NCBI RefSeq assembly: GCF_030814835.1
Contig: NZ_JAUSVS010000002.1
Span: 186,001-250,000, forward strand
Length of the DNA stretch: 64,000 nucleotides
DNA from: Caulobacter ginsengisoli
GTDB lineage: Bacteria; Pseudomonadota; Alphaproteobacteria; Caulobacterales; Caulobacteraceae
Direction of reading: 5' to 3'
How positions within the stretch are numbered: the first letter of the stretch is position 1; every line of letters begins with the position of its first letter. Of the stretch, positions 21,442 through 31,640 are shown piece by piece. The notes under the pieces were generated by a model, which was given only the letters and a program-made list of their open reading frames with translations, was not told where the DNA came from and did not search any database. Made by a program: the position numbers and the translations under genes.

Positions 21442-23136
21442 GTGCTAGACAACAGGATCGATGAGCCGGCCGCCGCGCCTGGCGAACCACCGCGTTCGCC
21501 GGGTTGGCTCGCCGCAGGACCGGCCGCGCCATGGAGCGCCGGCTGGGCGCTGGCGGCTGTCCTGACGGGCATCGGCCTGGCGCTGGCCTATCCGTCCGAG
21601 ATCGTGCCCACCGCACTGGCCCTGGCGGCCGGGATCGCGCCGGCCCTGGTCAGCCTGGCGCTGGGGCGAAACGAGCATCCCTCGCTTCAGATCCTGCAGA
21701 TCGTGTTCTGGGCGATCGGGGCGGGGACGGCCTGCCTGCTGACCGGCGGCCTGACCGGTCCGCTGGCCGCCTGGTGCCTGGCCCCAGTGGCGGCCGGCGC
21801 CTTGTTGGCCGGCGGCTCGCGGGTCGCAGAGGGCGCGGCTCTGGCCATGGTGGCGGCGGCGCTGGCGGCGCTGGGCGGCCTGGCCGGCCTGACCCCGGCC
21901 CCGCCAGCCGGCGGCGGGCTGTGGCTGGGCCTGCTGGCCCTGACCACCAGCGGCTTTGGCCTGGGCGCGGGCCTGCTGCTCGAACAGCGCCGGGGCCGGG
22001 TGCAGGACGGCCGCCGCGATGGGGAGCTGGGCCGGCTGCGCATGCTGCTCAGCGAGCAGCCGCACCTGATCGTCTCCCTCTTTCCGCACGGCAAGGTGCG
22101 GGCGGTGTTCGGCCGGGCGCCCGAGGGCATCGACACCGACCAGCTGGTCAAGAGCGGGCTGACGGCGGTGGCGCTCAACCACGCGGTCATCATCGAGGCC
22201 CTGCGCGGGGCCATCACCCAGGGCCGCTCGGAAGTCGGCTTCGCCCCGGCCGGCGCGCCGGAACGCTGGGTGGTCGCCAGCCTGCGCCGGGTCGAGGACA
22301 GCCTGCTGCTGGCCACCCTGCGCGACGCCACCCTGGAGCAGGCCAGAGAAGCCACGCTGGACCAGGCCCGGATCGACGCCGAGAGCCTGGCGGCCGGCAA
22401 GTCGCGCTTCCTGGCCAATATGAGCCACGAGCTGCGCACGCCCCTCAACGCCATCATGGGCTTTTCCGACATCATGAAGTCCAAGCTGTTCGGGCCGCTG
22501 CCCGAACGCTACGAGGAATACGGTTCGCTGATCCACGAGTCCGGCTCGCACCTGCTGGACCTGATCAACGACGTGCTGGACATGTCCAAGATCGAGGCCG
22601 AGCGCTACCAGCTTTCCCGAGAGGCCTTCGACGCCCGCGAGGCGGTGGCCGCGGCGCTGCGGCTGATGCGGGTGCAGGCGGACGGGGCGGGGGTGCAACT
22701 GCGCGGCGTGCTGCCGGCCAGGCCCCTGGACATCGACGCCGACCGCCGGGCGCTCAAGCAGATCGTCCTGAACCTGGTTTCCAACGCCCTGAAGTTCACG
22801 CCGAAAGGCGGCTCGGTGACCGTCACGGTCCACGGCTACGACGGGGTGTTCGAGCTGGTGGTGGCCGACACCGGGGTCGGCATCGCCCAGGATGACCTGG
22901 AACGACTGGGCCGGCCCTACGAACAGGCGGGCGACAGCGGCCAGCGCTCGCTGGGCACGGGCCTGGGCCTGTCGCTGGTGCGGGCCTTCGCCGAGCTGCA
23001 CGGCGGCGAGATGATCATCGAGAGCACCGTCGGGGAGGGGACCAGCGTCACCGTCCGCCTGCCGGTCCTGCTGCCGCCTTCGGCCTCAGGCGAGCCGAAC
23101 GGCGACAACGTCGTGGCGTTCACGCCTCAGCGCTGA
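21442..23136 (+). CDS. Membrane sensor histidine kinase, DivJ/PleC-like
   Basis: The 564-residue protein has an N-terminal membrane region of about five to seven hydrophobic helices (residues about 30-180) and a PAS-like linker (LIVSLFPHGKVRAVFGRAPEG). A coiled connector leads to the HisKA helix FLANMSHELRTPLNAIMGFSD (His about 329) and a complete HATPase_c domain (NLVSNALKFTPKGG, VADTGVGI, GLGLSLV). The H-region LFGPLPERYEEYGSLIHE and DVLDMSKIEAERYQL strongly recall DivJ, the cell-fate kinase acting on DivK/PleD, and its length is close to that of DivJ. PleC is an alternative. The start is a GTG with GAGGGG upstream; no in-frame ATG is available. About 180 bases without other genes separate it from the divergent kinase. 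Confidence 0.85.
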   Translation: MLDNRIDEPAAAPGEPPRSPGWLAAGPAAPWSAGWALAAVLTGIGLALAYPSEIVPTALALAAGIAPALVSLALGRNEHPSLQILQIVFWAIGAGTACLLTGGLTGPLAAWCLAPVAAGALLAGGSRVAEGAALAMVAAALAALGGLAGLTPAPPAGGGLWLGLLALTTSGFGLGAGLLLEQRRGRVQDGRRDGELGRLRMLLSEQPHLIVSLFPHGKVRAVFGRAPEGIDTDQLVKSGLTAVALNHAVIIEALRGAITQGRSEVGFAPAGAPERWVVASLRRVEDSLLLATLRDATLEQAREATLDQARIDAESLAAGKSRFLANMSHELRTPLNAIMGFSDIMKSKLFGPLPERYEEYGSLIHESGSHLLDLINDVLDMSKIEAERYQLSREAFDAREAVAAALRLMRVQADGAGVQLRGVLPARPLDIDADRRALKQIVLNLVSNALKFTPKGGSVTVTVHGYDGVFELVVADTGVGIAQDDLERLGRPYEQAGDSGQRSLGTGLGLSLVRAFAELHGGEMIIESTVGEGTSVTVRLPVLLPPSASGEPNGDNVVAFTPQR

Positions 23137-23141
23137 CGCGC

Positions 23142-24059
23142 TTATCTTTGAGCCAAGGTCAGGAACGCCTTGCCGGCCGCAAAGTCGCCGACCTCGATAT
23201 AGGCCTGTCGGACCGTGTCGCCGCTGCGGCCGGCGAACACGAACTCGACCATCACCGCCTCGCGGGGATCCAGGCCGGCCAGGGCCTGGGCGGCGCTGTC
23301 GGGGAAGCCGAAGCTCAAGGCCGCCTTGGTCTGGCGCGGCAGCAGGGCGATCGGGGCGGTCGTGCGGCTCAGCGCCGCGAACACCAGCGACATGCTGCGG
23401 GGCGGCAGCCGCGAGGCCAGCGGCGCCCGCCCGCCCGCGCCGCTGCGCCGGGGGTCGATGAAGTAGTGGTTCAGCCGGGTGGTGTCGCGCATCACCAGTC
23501 GGGCGGTGTAGGGCGTCGCGCCGTCGGCGAAGCTGACCACGGCGGTCAGCGATCCCGGCGCGGTGCGGCCGGCCAGGCCGAACACCATGCGGTCCCAGCC
23601 GAAGCTGACCGGCTGGGCCAGCCGCCAGGTGCTGTATTCGCGCGGCGTGCGGTCGGCGGCCCAGGCGGCGGTGTCGCCCGGATAGTTCAGCCGGTTGATG
23701 CGGGCATATTCCTCGAAGGCGGTGCGGACCCGGCCGGCCGCCACGGCGATGTCCTTGGACCCGCAGCCGACCTGGACCACCTTGGCCCGGGCCCGGCGGG
23801 CGGTGTCGGCCAGTGAGGCTTCATCGACGCCGGAGCGCAGGGCCGCGCCCCGCGCCTGGGCCTGGGCGGCGGCCAGGGCCGAGCCGATCTCTGGCGTGAA
23901 CAGCCGGCAGCGGGCGTCGGCGGCGGCCATCACGGTCCGCTCGTAATAGAGGTCCGCCGCGGTGGCGAAAGCGATCACGGGCGCGGCCAGAGCCGCCGCC
24001 GTCAGAACCACCCCCACCCACCGCCGCCCGGTCCCCGGCGCTTTGCGCGGGTTCGTCAT
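23142..24059 (-). CDS. Conserved-looking membrane-anchored or secreted protein of unknown function
   Basis: I do not recognise this 305-residue protein. The N-terminus has a basic stretch (MTNPRKAPGTGRRW) and one hydrophobic helix (VGVVLTAAALAAPVIAFATA), so it is either exported or anchored facing the periplasm. The rest is alanine- and arginine-rich, with a helical part (residues about 45-130, containing two cysteines) and a beta-rich second half (LTAVVSFADG, YTARLVMRD, AVMVEFVFAGR, AYIEVGDF). It is convergent with the DivJ-like kinase, with a five-base gap. No motif suggests an enzyme. Confidence 0.65.
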   Translation of the reverse strand: MTNPRKAPGTGRRWVGVVLTAAALAAPVIAFATAADLYYERTVMAAADARCRLFTPEIGSALAAAQAQARGAALRSGVDEASLADTARRARAKVVQVGCGSKDIAVAAGRVRTAFEEYARINRLNYPGDTAAWAADRTPREYSTWRLAQPVSFGWDRMVFGLAGRTAPGSLTAVVSFADGATPYTARLVMRDTTRLNHYFIDPRRSGAGGRAPLASRLPPRSMSLVFAALSRTTAPIALLPRQTKAALSFGFPDSAAQALAGLDPREAVMVEFVFAGRSGDTVRQAYIEVGDFAAGKAFLTLAQR

Positions 24060-24143
24060 GGCGACTTCGTTTCCTTTTGGTCTGCTCGACCTTATGGAAA
24101 CCTACCGGCTCCGGCTTTCCGGACGGTTAGCGAGGCTTTCTCT

Positions 24144-24488
24144 TTGCTGCTTTCGACCGACATCTGGGTGGGCGCCCTGATCCGCCGCGCCGAACTGGGC
24201 GGCGCCTTCGCCACCGTGGCCCGCAAGGGCGACCCCAGGGCCGGGGCGGTGCTGGTCAAGGTCGTCAACCGCCGCGCCGGCGAGGCCAGCCTCTACAGCG
24301 AGGCCACCCGGGGCGATGGCGAGCGGGTCTGGATGCAGCCGGTGGCCTCGCACGACGAGCCGGAGCTGGACGCCTATGTCGCCCGCACGGCCCGCATCGA
24401 CCCCGACATCTGGGTGGTGGAAATCGAGGATAACGAAGGCCGCCACTTCCTCGTCGACGCTGTGGAAAATCCTCCCGGACCTCAATAG
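24144..24488 (+). CDS. DUF1491 family protein
   Basis: The 114-residue protein matches the alphaproteobacterial DUF1491 family (PF07372): LSTDIWVGALIRRAELGGAFATVARKGD, GAVLVKVVNR, DPDIWVVEIEDNEGRHFLVD. The function is unknown; the family is small and cytosolic. The best start is TTG at 24144, because the ATG upstream at 24095 is out of frame; a weak GAGG lies upstream. A strong hairpin follows the stop. Confidence 0.8.
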   Translation: MLLSTDIWVGALIRRAELGGAFATVARKGDPRAGAVLVKVVNRRAGEASLYSEATRGDGERVWMQPVASHDEPELDAYVARTARIDPDIWVVEIEDNEGRHFLVDAVENPPGPQ

Positions 24489-24518
24489 GTCCGACAGGAT
24501 TTTCGATTCTTGGTGGTC

Positions 24519-24559
24519 GCGCTTCCTGATCGGCTGGTGTTCCACCAGCCGGGAAGCGC
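24519..24559. other. Strong intergenic hairpin
   Basis: Arms GCGCTTCC (24519-24526) with GGAAGCGC (24552-24559) and CGGCTGGTG (24531-24539) with CACCAGCCG (24543-24551) surround a TTC loop. One side carries a four-base bulge. There is no T-run on either strand, so it may act as a processed 3' end rather than a classical terminator. Confidence 0.45.
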
Positions 24560-24646
24560 TCGGGCCGTTAACCCCGTTCCTTGACGGAAGTGAAAGCGGC
24601 GTATGCGACTTTGACGGTCGTAGCTTGCAGAGCCCCCGCATACATC

Positions 24647-25027
24647 ATGCTTTTCCTGATGAACGACGTCGTGCTCAGCCTCGACGCGCTGGACCTGGCG
24701 CCGCCGACCACGGTGAAGCGCTTTCATGCCCTTTCCCTGGGCTTCGTGGGCAAGCTGGGCCAGGAGCTGTTCTCCGAAGAGCCGCTGCTGCACCGCACCG
24801 CCCCCGAGCGCGCCTGCCGCCTGGCCGCCCTGATCACCGCCAAGGCGCCGGAGATCAACGCCGCCCTGTTCGTGGCCCCGTTCCAGAACTGCCCGGTCGA
24901 CCAGGTGGCCATCCGCTACGTGCAGATCTCGTTCGAGGTCATGGGCCTGCTCTATGAGCGCCAGCAGAACGGCGTCCTGACCACTCTGGAAGCCGATCGC
25001 CAGGTCTGGCGTCGGCTGGCGGCCTAA
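24647..25027 (+). CDS. Small helical protein of unknown function
   Basis: This encodes 126 residues from ATG 24647 (MLFLMNDVVLSLDALDL), or 122 from the ATG at 24659. The product is soluble and mostly alpha-helical (KRFHALSLGFVGKLGQELF, ERACRLAALITAKAPEINAALFV, QVAIRYVQISFEVMGLLYERQ). I do not recognise the family. Even composition, codon pattern typical of the window and a possible TTGACG promoter element at 24581 support a real gene. There is no signal peptide and no cysteine cluster beyond two residues. The following gene starts 77 bases downstream. Confidence 0.6.
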   Translation: MLFLMNDVVLSLDALDLAPPTTVKRFHALSLGFVGKLGQELFSEEPLLHRTAPERACRLAALITAKAPEINAALFVAPFQNCPVDQVAIRYVQISFEVMGLLYERQQNGVLTTLEADRQVWRRLAA

Positions 25028-25104
25028 TTCGTTGGCTAAACCCCGCGGGCGTGCCTAACTGTCGCCGTTGAGTTGAGGGGGCGGGCGGTCCAACAGACCG
25101 CCTG

Positions 25105-26646
25105 ATGGGGATTATGCGCAAGGTCTTGAGCCTCGCCTGGCTGGTTCGCGCCGCGGCCGCCGTTATGGTTTCCATGGTGGTGCTGCATCCCGGCGTCGCG
25201 CAGGCCAAGTGGCTGCGGGCCGAGAGCGCCAAGTTCATCATCTACAGTGATGGGGATGAAAAGGGTCTGCGCGAATACGTCGCCAAGCTGGAAGAGTTCG
25301 ACACCATCCTGCGGGCCTTCAACGGTGTCGACCCCAAGGGTCTGCCGCCGCGCAAATTCGAGATGTATCTGGTCAAACAGGACAAGGACTTCCAGCGGGT
25401 CTTTCCGGGAGCGGATGAGCAGATCCGCGGCATCTATTCGACCAGCACGGGCGATATCTTCGCCACCGCCATTCTGACACCACTGGGCGGGGGATCGACT
25501 GGTAGTCGCCTCAAGTCGAGGACCGATGTCGACAGCGACAACACCGTTCTGCACGAATACACGCACCACTTCATGTTCCAGTACGCGCCCTATGCCTATC
25601 CGACCTGGCTCGTCGAGGGCTACGCCGAGTACTACGCCACGACGATCATCACCGGCGACTATTTCGAAGTCGGGTATTTCGACAAGGGCCGGGGCCAGGA
25701 CCTGCTGTTCAACAAGTGGATCCCGATGGAGGATCTGCTCGGCAAGCCGCTGGCCGACATCGATCCCGAAAAGCGCACCCGGCTCTATGCCGAGGGCTGG
25801 CTGCTGACCCACTATCTGCTGAGCACGCCGGAGCACCGGGCGCAGCTGGCCAAGTATATGAAGCTGGTAGGCCAGGGGGCCAGCCCGGTTGGCGCCATGC
25901 AGGAGGCCACGGGTCTTACGCCGGCGGCGTTGTTCACCACTCTGGTCGCCTATTCAAAGGGCAACATCGCCTCGCTCCGCACTCCGTTCAAGCGGCCGCA
26001 GTATGCGATGACCGTCACCGAGATGCCGCCTTCGGCCGATGATCTGCTGCTGGAAAACCAACGGCTGCGGCGCGGCGAGGTCGACAAGGCGGCCAAGCCC
26101 GCCCTGCTGGCTCGCATCCGGCAGGCGGCGGCAAAGTATCCGAATGACCGGCTGGCGCAGCTGACCCTGGCGCGGGCTGAAACCGAATTCGGCGATCGGA
26201 CCACCGGCGAGGTCATTCTGGGCCGGCTGCTGACCGCCGATCCCAAGGATTCCGAGGCCCTGCTCCTGCTGGCCAATAGCCGCATGGATATGGGCGACAC
26301 CGATGACGACAAGCGCGATGCCCTCTATCGCGAGGCCGGCAAGCTGCTGGGCCGCGCCTACCAGGCCGATCCCGATCGCTATCAGGTGTTGTATGGCTAT
26401 ATCCGCAGCCGGCTGATCGAGCCCAGTTTCCCAACCGACAACGACATGCAGGTGATGCTGACGGCCCATGACCTGGCGCCGCAGGTCGAGGAGATCACCC
26501 TGATCGCGGCTCGCGCCCTGATGCGCCGGAAGCGGTTCGAGGAGGCCAAGGGGCTACTGGGACCGGTCGCCAACAGTCCGCACGGCGGCGAGGCGGCGGA
26601 GGCGGCCAAGTCGCTGCTCAAGCAGATCGCCAGCGTCTCGGGCTAG
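25105..26646 (+). CDS. Predicted secreted gluzincin-type metallopeptidase with TPR-like region
   Basis: The 513-residue protein has a signal peptide (hydrophobic core AAAAVMVSMVVLHPG, cleavage near AQAKW). The motif HEYTHHF at about residues 151-157 is followed by WLVEGYAEYYA, giving the HExxH...E arrangement of peptidase MA-like (gluzincin) domains, with the second Glu about 20 residues on. The C-terminal 200 residues are helical repeats (AQLTLARAETEFGDRTTGEV, EALLLLANSRMDMGD) of tetratricopeptide type. It is likely periplasmic; the substrate is unknown. The ATG at 25105 is used; one at 25114 is equally possible. It precedes prfC with a 65-base gap. Confidence 0.75.
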   Translation: MGIMRKVLSLAWLVRAAAAVMVSMVVLHPGVAQAKWLRAESAKFIIYSDGDEKGLREYVAKLEEFDTILRAFNGVDPKGLPPRKFEMYLVKQDKDFQRVFPGADEQIRGIYSTSTGDIFATAILTPLGGGSTGSRLKSRTDVDSDNTVLHEYTHHFMFQYAPYAYPTWLVEGYAEYYATTIITGDYFEVGYFDKGRGQDLLFNKWIPMEDLLGKPLADIDPEKRTRLYAEGWLLTHYLLSTPEHRAQLAKYMKLVGQGASPVGAMQEATGLTPAALFTTLVAYSKGNIASLRTPFKRPQYAMTVTEMPPSADDLLLENQRLRRGEVDKAAKPALLARIRQAAAKYPNDRLAQLTLARAETEFGDRTTGEVILGRLLTADPKDSEALLLLANSRMDMGDTDDDKRDALYREAGKLLGRAYQADPDRYQVLYGYIRSRLIEPSFPTDNDMQVMLTAHDLAPQVEEITLIAARALMRRKRFEEAKGLLGPVANSPHGGEAAEAAKSLLKQIASVSG

Positions 26647-26711
26647 CCGACCGGCGCTGGATGTAACGATGGCGGGTGACAAACGCCGGGGCAGCCGTTA
26701 CCCCCGCGCTC

Positions 26712-28298
<1,587 letters not shown>

Positions 28299-28330
28299 CC
28301 CCGTCGCGATGGCCATGGCAGCCTGCGGTG

Positions 28331-28663
28331 ATGGCCCTTAAACGCACATTGGCGCTCGGCGCCCTGTCCCTGGGACTGATCGCGGCGGCCCCGCCGCTGC
28401 CGCCCTACGGCGAAGCCCTGGCCTGCGCCGCCGTGACCCAGGCGGCGTCCAAGCTGGCGCCGGATGACAGGGAGGCGCTCGATCACGCCATCTACTGGTC
28501 GCTCGCCACCATGGATGCGGCGAGGGCGGAGGGGATCTCATCCGCCCAGGCCGAGGCCGACCAGAAGGCGCGACGCGAGGCGTATGTGGGCAAGCTCCGG
28601 GACCGTGACCCCAGGATCAATGCCCTGCTGGGCATCTGCGCCATGCGCGTGCCGGCCGCTTGA
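28331..28663 (+). CDS. Small exported protein of unknown function
   Basis: The 110-residue protein begins MALKRTLALGALSLGLIAAA, a clear signal peptide. A short helical mature part follows (CAAVTQAASKLAPDDREALDHAIYWSLATMDAARAEG) with two cysteines that could form a disulfide. I do not recognise a family. ATG 28331 is chosen over the adjacent GTG. It lies 32 bases after prfC and may share its transcript. Downstream is the CtrA-box promoter. Confidence 0.65.
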   Translation: MALKRTLALGALSLGLIAAAPPLPPYGEALACAAVTQAASKLAPDDREALDHAIYWSLATMDAARAEGISSAQAEADQKARREAYVGKLRDRDPRINALLGICAMRVPAA

Positions 28664-28688
28664 GCCGTCCACAGCTTCAAGCGCCACG

Positions 28689-28721
28689 TTAACCATGTTG
28701 CTAAAGTTAATGTCTTGTTAA
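28689..28721 (+). promoter_or_regulatory. CtrA binding box with extra half site
   Basis: A perfect TTAA-N7-TTAA box (28707-28721) is preceded by the preferred half site TTAACCAT (28689-28696). It lies about 90 bases ahead of the ATG at 28812. CtrA is the master cell-cycle regulator of Caulobacterales, and this spacing is its consensus. Confidence 0.65.
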
Positions 28722-28811
28722 CGGCTTAGGACCGGGCTTTGCTGTTGTGGCAACGACCCCGACCCGGGCTGTTCCGGGCTGGGACGTTTATCGCCAGAGA
28801 GGCGACGCCAT

Positions 28812-30173
28812 ATGTTCGAGTTCGGTCGGGAGTTGCGCCGTGTGTTCAGCGGCGGTGTGCCAGGCGCTTTCAAGGATGGCCTGACCGGGGGCGACAGCGC
28901 TCTCCTGGAATTGCTGGACCTGCGCCTCTTGATGGCCGAGGCCCGCGCGGCCGACGTCGCCGCCGGCCGGGTCAGCGCCAAGGACCCCGCCGCCCGCCAG
29001 CTTGAAGCCTCCATCGTCTGGCGGGAAGTCGCCCGCCGCTCCGGCGACCCCGTCGCCCTGCGCAAGGCCGCCTCGCACGCCGAAGCCGCCGGCAAGGCCT
29101 TCGCCGCCCAGCATCGCGGCGCCGCCCAGGCCCGGGCCCGGGTCGAGCAGGCCCAATGCGCCATGCTGGGCGCCGAGCTGTTCGGCGACGATGGCCTGAA
29201 CGCCGCCGCCGAGGCCGTGCTCAAGGGAGCCGCTCCGGCCCAGGGCTTCGCCGCCGCTCTCGCCAGCTGCCTGCTGGCCGGCCTGGCCGGCCGCCGCGCC
29301 CTGGCCGATGGCGGACTGGAAGCGGCCCTCGACGCCGCCGAGGCCTACGAGACCCCTTTCGCCCGGCTGACGGGCCCGGCCCGCAACGCCGCCCTGGCCC
29401 GCCTGGCCCTGGCCGAACAGCGCGGGGCCCGCGCCGACATCCTGGCCGGCTGCGGCTCGCGTCTGAAGGACCTGCGGCTGGTCGACGCCGCCCTGCGGGA
29501 GATCACCGCCGCCCTGGCCGTCCTCGACGCCGCCTACGAGCCGCTGATCGTCGCCCGCCTCACCGCGCTGAAGGGCTCGACCCTCACCCTCAAGGGCGAA
29601 CTGACCGGCGATGTCGGCGCGGTCGCCGATGGGGTCGACACCCTGACCGCCGCCCTGGGCGAGCTGTCCCGCGATCACAGCCCGCTGGACTGGGCGAGAG
29701 CCCAGGCCTCGCTGGGCCTGGCGCTGCTGGCGCTGGGCGAGGCGACCGACGCCGGCCGGGCCTTCGAGCAGGCCGTGGCCTGTTTCGACCGCGCCCTGAT
29801 GGTCCTCGCCAACCAGCCCGAGCTGGCCCTGCGCGCCAGCGTGGTCAACAGCCGGGCCACCTGCCTGGGCCGTCAGGCGGAACTCACCGGCGACCTGGCC
29901 GTGCTCGACGCCGCCGAGGCCGCCTTCAAGACCGAACTGGCCGGCCTCTCGCCCGGCCGCGACGCCATCCCCTGGGCCATCGCCCAGATCAACCTGGCCC
30001 GCCTCTACGAAACCCGCGTCGAAATCACCGGCCGCGACGAGGGCGCCCTCGACCGGGCGGCGACGGCTCTGGCCGTAGCGCTGGATGTGTTCGGCGAGCA
30101 GGGCATGCGCTCGCTGGCCGATCTTGCGGCGCGGGGGCTGGAGCGCCTGCGCGAGCGGGTGGGGCAGGAGTGA
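28812..30173 (+). CDS. Helical-repeat (TPR-like) protein, CtrA-box promoter
   Basis: The 453-residue soluble protein is built almost wholly of alanine-rich helix pairs (for example LVDAALREITAALAVLDAAY, DWARAQASLGLALLALGE, IPWAIAQINLARLYETRVEI). This is typical of degenerate tetratricopeptide solenoids found in several Caulobacter proteins. There is no signal peptide or catalytic motif; it is likely a scaffold. ATG 28812 has GAGAGG upstream. The promoter has a perfect CtrA box, so cell-cycle-dependent expression is expected. Its stop overlaps the GTG start of the TonB-like gene by four bases. Confidence 0.75.
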   Translation: MFEFGRELRRVFSGGVPGAFKDGLTGGDSALLELLDLRLLMAEARAADVAAGRVSAKDPAARQLEASIVWREVARRSGDPVALRKAASHAEAAGKAFAAQHRGAAQARARVEQAQCAMLGAELFGDDGLNAAAEAVLKGAAPAQGFAAALASCLLAGLAGRRALADGGLEAALDAAEAYETPFARLTGPARNAALARLALAEQRGARADILAGCGSRLKDLRLVDAALREITAALAVLDAAYEPLIVARLTALKGSTLTLKGELTGDVGAVADGVDTLTAALGELSRDHSPLDWARAQASLGLALLALGEATDAGRAFEQAVACFDRALMVLANQPELALRASVVNSRATCLGRQAELTGDLAVLDAAEAAFKTELAGLSPGRDAIPWAIAQINLARLYETRVEITGRDEGALDRAATALAVALDVFGEQGMRSLADLAARGLERLRERVGQE

Positions 30174-30529
30174 TCGGCCTTGCCATCGCGCTGTTAGCGG
30201 GCGATCTCGGCCCGCCGCGCGATGTGCGTTTCATCGAGAATCCGCAGTGGCTGCAGAGGCCCTCATGGTCCGATGTTTCTCAGTTCTTTCCACAGACGAC
30301 TGCGCCTCAGTTTCAACCGGTGCACACTATTCTCGTCTGTGCGGTAACCGCGTCAGGGCGCCTCACCCGCTGCACCGTCAGCGTGACGCCGGCCGGCTAC
30401 GAACGGTTCGGCGAAACGGCGCTGAAGCTATCGACCCGTTTTGTGATGGCGCCCAGAACGCCGGATGGCCGCTCGGTGGCCGGACGTTGGGTGCGGGTGC
30501 CGATTATCTTCCAACCGCCGTCGGACTAG
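30170..30529 (+). CDS. TonB C-terminal-like domain protein
   Basis: The 119-residue protein starts with GTG overlapping the previous stop (GTGA). After a short hydrophobic start (MIGLAIALLAGDLG) it carries a domain like the TonB/TonB-box C-terminal fold: HTILVCAVTASGRLTRCTVS, PAGYERFGETALKLSTRFVM, GRWVRVPIIFQ. It lacks the usual proline-rich spacer and a long membrane anchor, so it is not a classical TonB; it may be a small periplasmic protein using this fold. Co-translation with the TPR-like protein suggests a common function. Confidence 0.7.
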   Translation: MIGLAIALLAGDLGPPRDVRFIENPQWLQRPSWSDVSQFFPQTTAPQFQPVHTILVCAVTASGRLTRCTVSVTPAGYERFGETALKLSTRFVMAPRTPDGRSVAGRWVRVPIIFQPPSD

Positions 30530-30533
30530 CGCC

Positions 30534-31640
30534 TCAGGCCGCCGCCACGTCTCCGGTCGTCCGCCGCATCCGCCAGAAGCGCACCGTCCGCGTCGCCGTC
30601 TCGCGCGGCAGGGCGCTGTAGAGTTCGCCATAGGTCTTGGCCTTGCCCATGGCGTCGGCGTCGCGGTCCAGGATCAGCACCGCGAAGGTCAGGAACAGGC
30701 TTCGGTCGAAGTCGGCCGCCTTGCAGACGATGGCCAGGGCGTCCAGCTCGCGCCGGTCGATGATGCGGCGGGCGGTGTGGAAGTCGATCTCGGCCAGCTC
30801 GGCCAGGGCTAGCAGGAAGCGGGTCATTTCCCGATTGCGCAGCATGGCCGCCAGGGCTCTGGGCGTGATGTCGCCTCTGGCCTTCATGTTGCGGATATAG
30901 GCCTCGCCCTCGGCGAAGTCGGCGGGCAGGGCGCCATCCTGGGCCGCCACGCGCTTGCGGCCGGCCTCGAGGGCGGCTTCCAGCTCGGCGGGGTCGATGG
31001 TGGCGTTGCGGGCCATGATGGTGTCGCGCAGCCGGGCCTCGACCATGAAATACATGTCGTTGAGCAGGTCGACCGGCAGACTCTGGCGATCGATGACGAT
31101 CTCGTGCAGGGCCGGGTTGGCCGCGGCGCGGTCGACCACCCGCTCATGGGCTTCGCGTGACAGCGAGGCGCCCTCGTTGCCGAGCAGGACGCCCAGGGTG
31201 TTGTCGTCGCCGCGCTCGACGATGACGTCGGAGACCGACATCGGCACGGCCGGGCGTTGCGAAATGGCCCGCAGATGCTCCTGGCCCTGGGTGCGGGCCA
31301 CGTGCTCCAGATCGGCGTCGGTCAGGCCCGAGGCCCGTTCCAGCACCGGCCGGGCGACCTCGATATGGTCGCTGGCCAGATTGCGCAGCAGGCTGGAGGG
31401 CGCGGTGTGGGCGCCGGCCATGCGCTGGGCCAGCTCGGCGCGGACGGCGGTTTCCATGTCGCCGGCCAGCTTGTTCATCACGTCGTCGAACAGCGCCATC
31501 TCCCCGGCGCCATGACCCTCATGGGTGAAGAACATGTCGGTGACGCTGCGCAGCAGCTCACGCCGCCGCTCGCTGGAAGGCTGCTCGGCCAGGGCGATCA
31601 GGTCGCTGAGGCGGCTGGAGGCGGCGGCGGGGGAACTCAT
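30534..31640 (-). CDS. DUF2336 domain-containing protein (paralogue 2)
   Basis: This is a 368-residue helical DUF2336 protein (MSSPAAASSRLSDLIALAEQ...). Recognisable are LASDHIEVARPVLERASGLTDADL, the segment ISQRPAVPMSVSDVIVERGDDNTLGVLLGNEGASLS that is typical of the family, and the C-terminal FDRSLFLTFAVLILDRDADAM. The function is unknown. The start overlaps the stop of the proline-rich gene upstream by four bases (ATGA), so the two form an operon. A CtrA-like box lies before that operon. Confidence 0.87.
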   Translation of the reverse strand: MSSPAAASSRLSDLIALAEQPSSERRRELLRSVTDMFFTHEGHGAGEMALFDDVMNKLAGDMETAVRAELAQRMAGAHTAPSSLLRNLASDHIEVARPVLERASGLTDADLEHVARTQGQEHLRAISQRPAVPMSVSDVIVERGDDNTLGVLLGNEGASLSREAHERVVDRAAANPALHEIVIDRQSLPVDLLNDMYFMVEARLRDTIMARNATIDPAELEAALEAGRKRVAAQDGALPADFAEGEAYIRNMKARGDITPRALAAMLRNREMTRFLLALAELAEIDFHTARRIIDRRELDALAIVCKAADFDRSLFLTFAVLILDRDADAMGKAKTYGELYSALPRETATRTVRFWRMRRTTGDVAAA

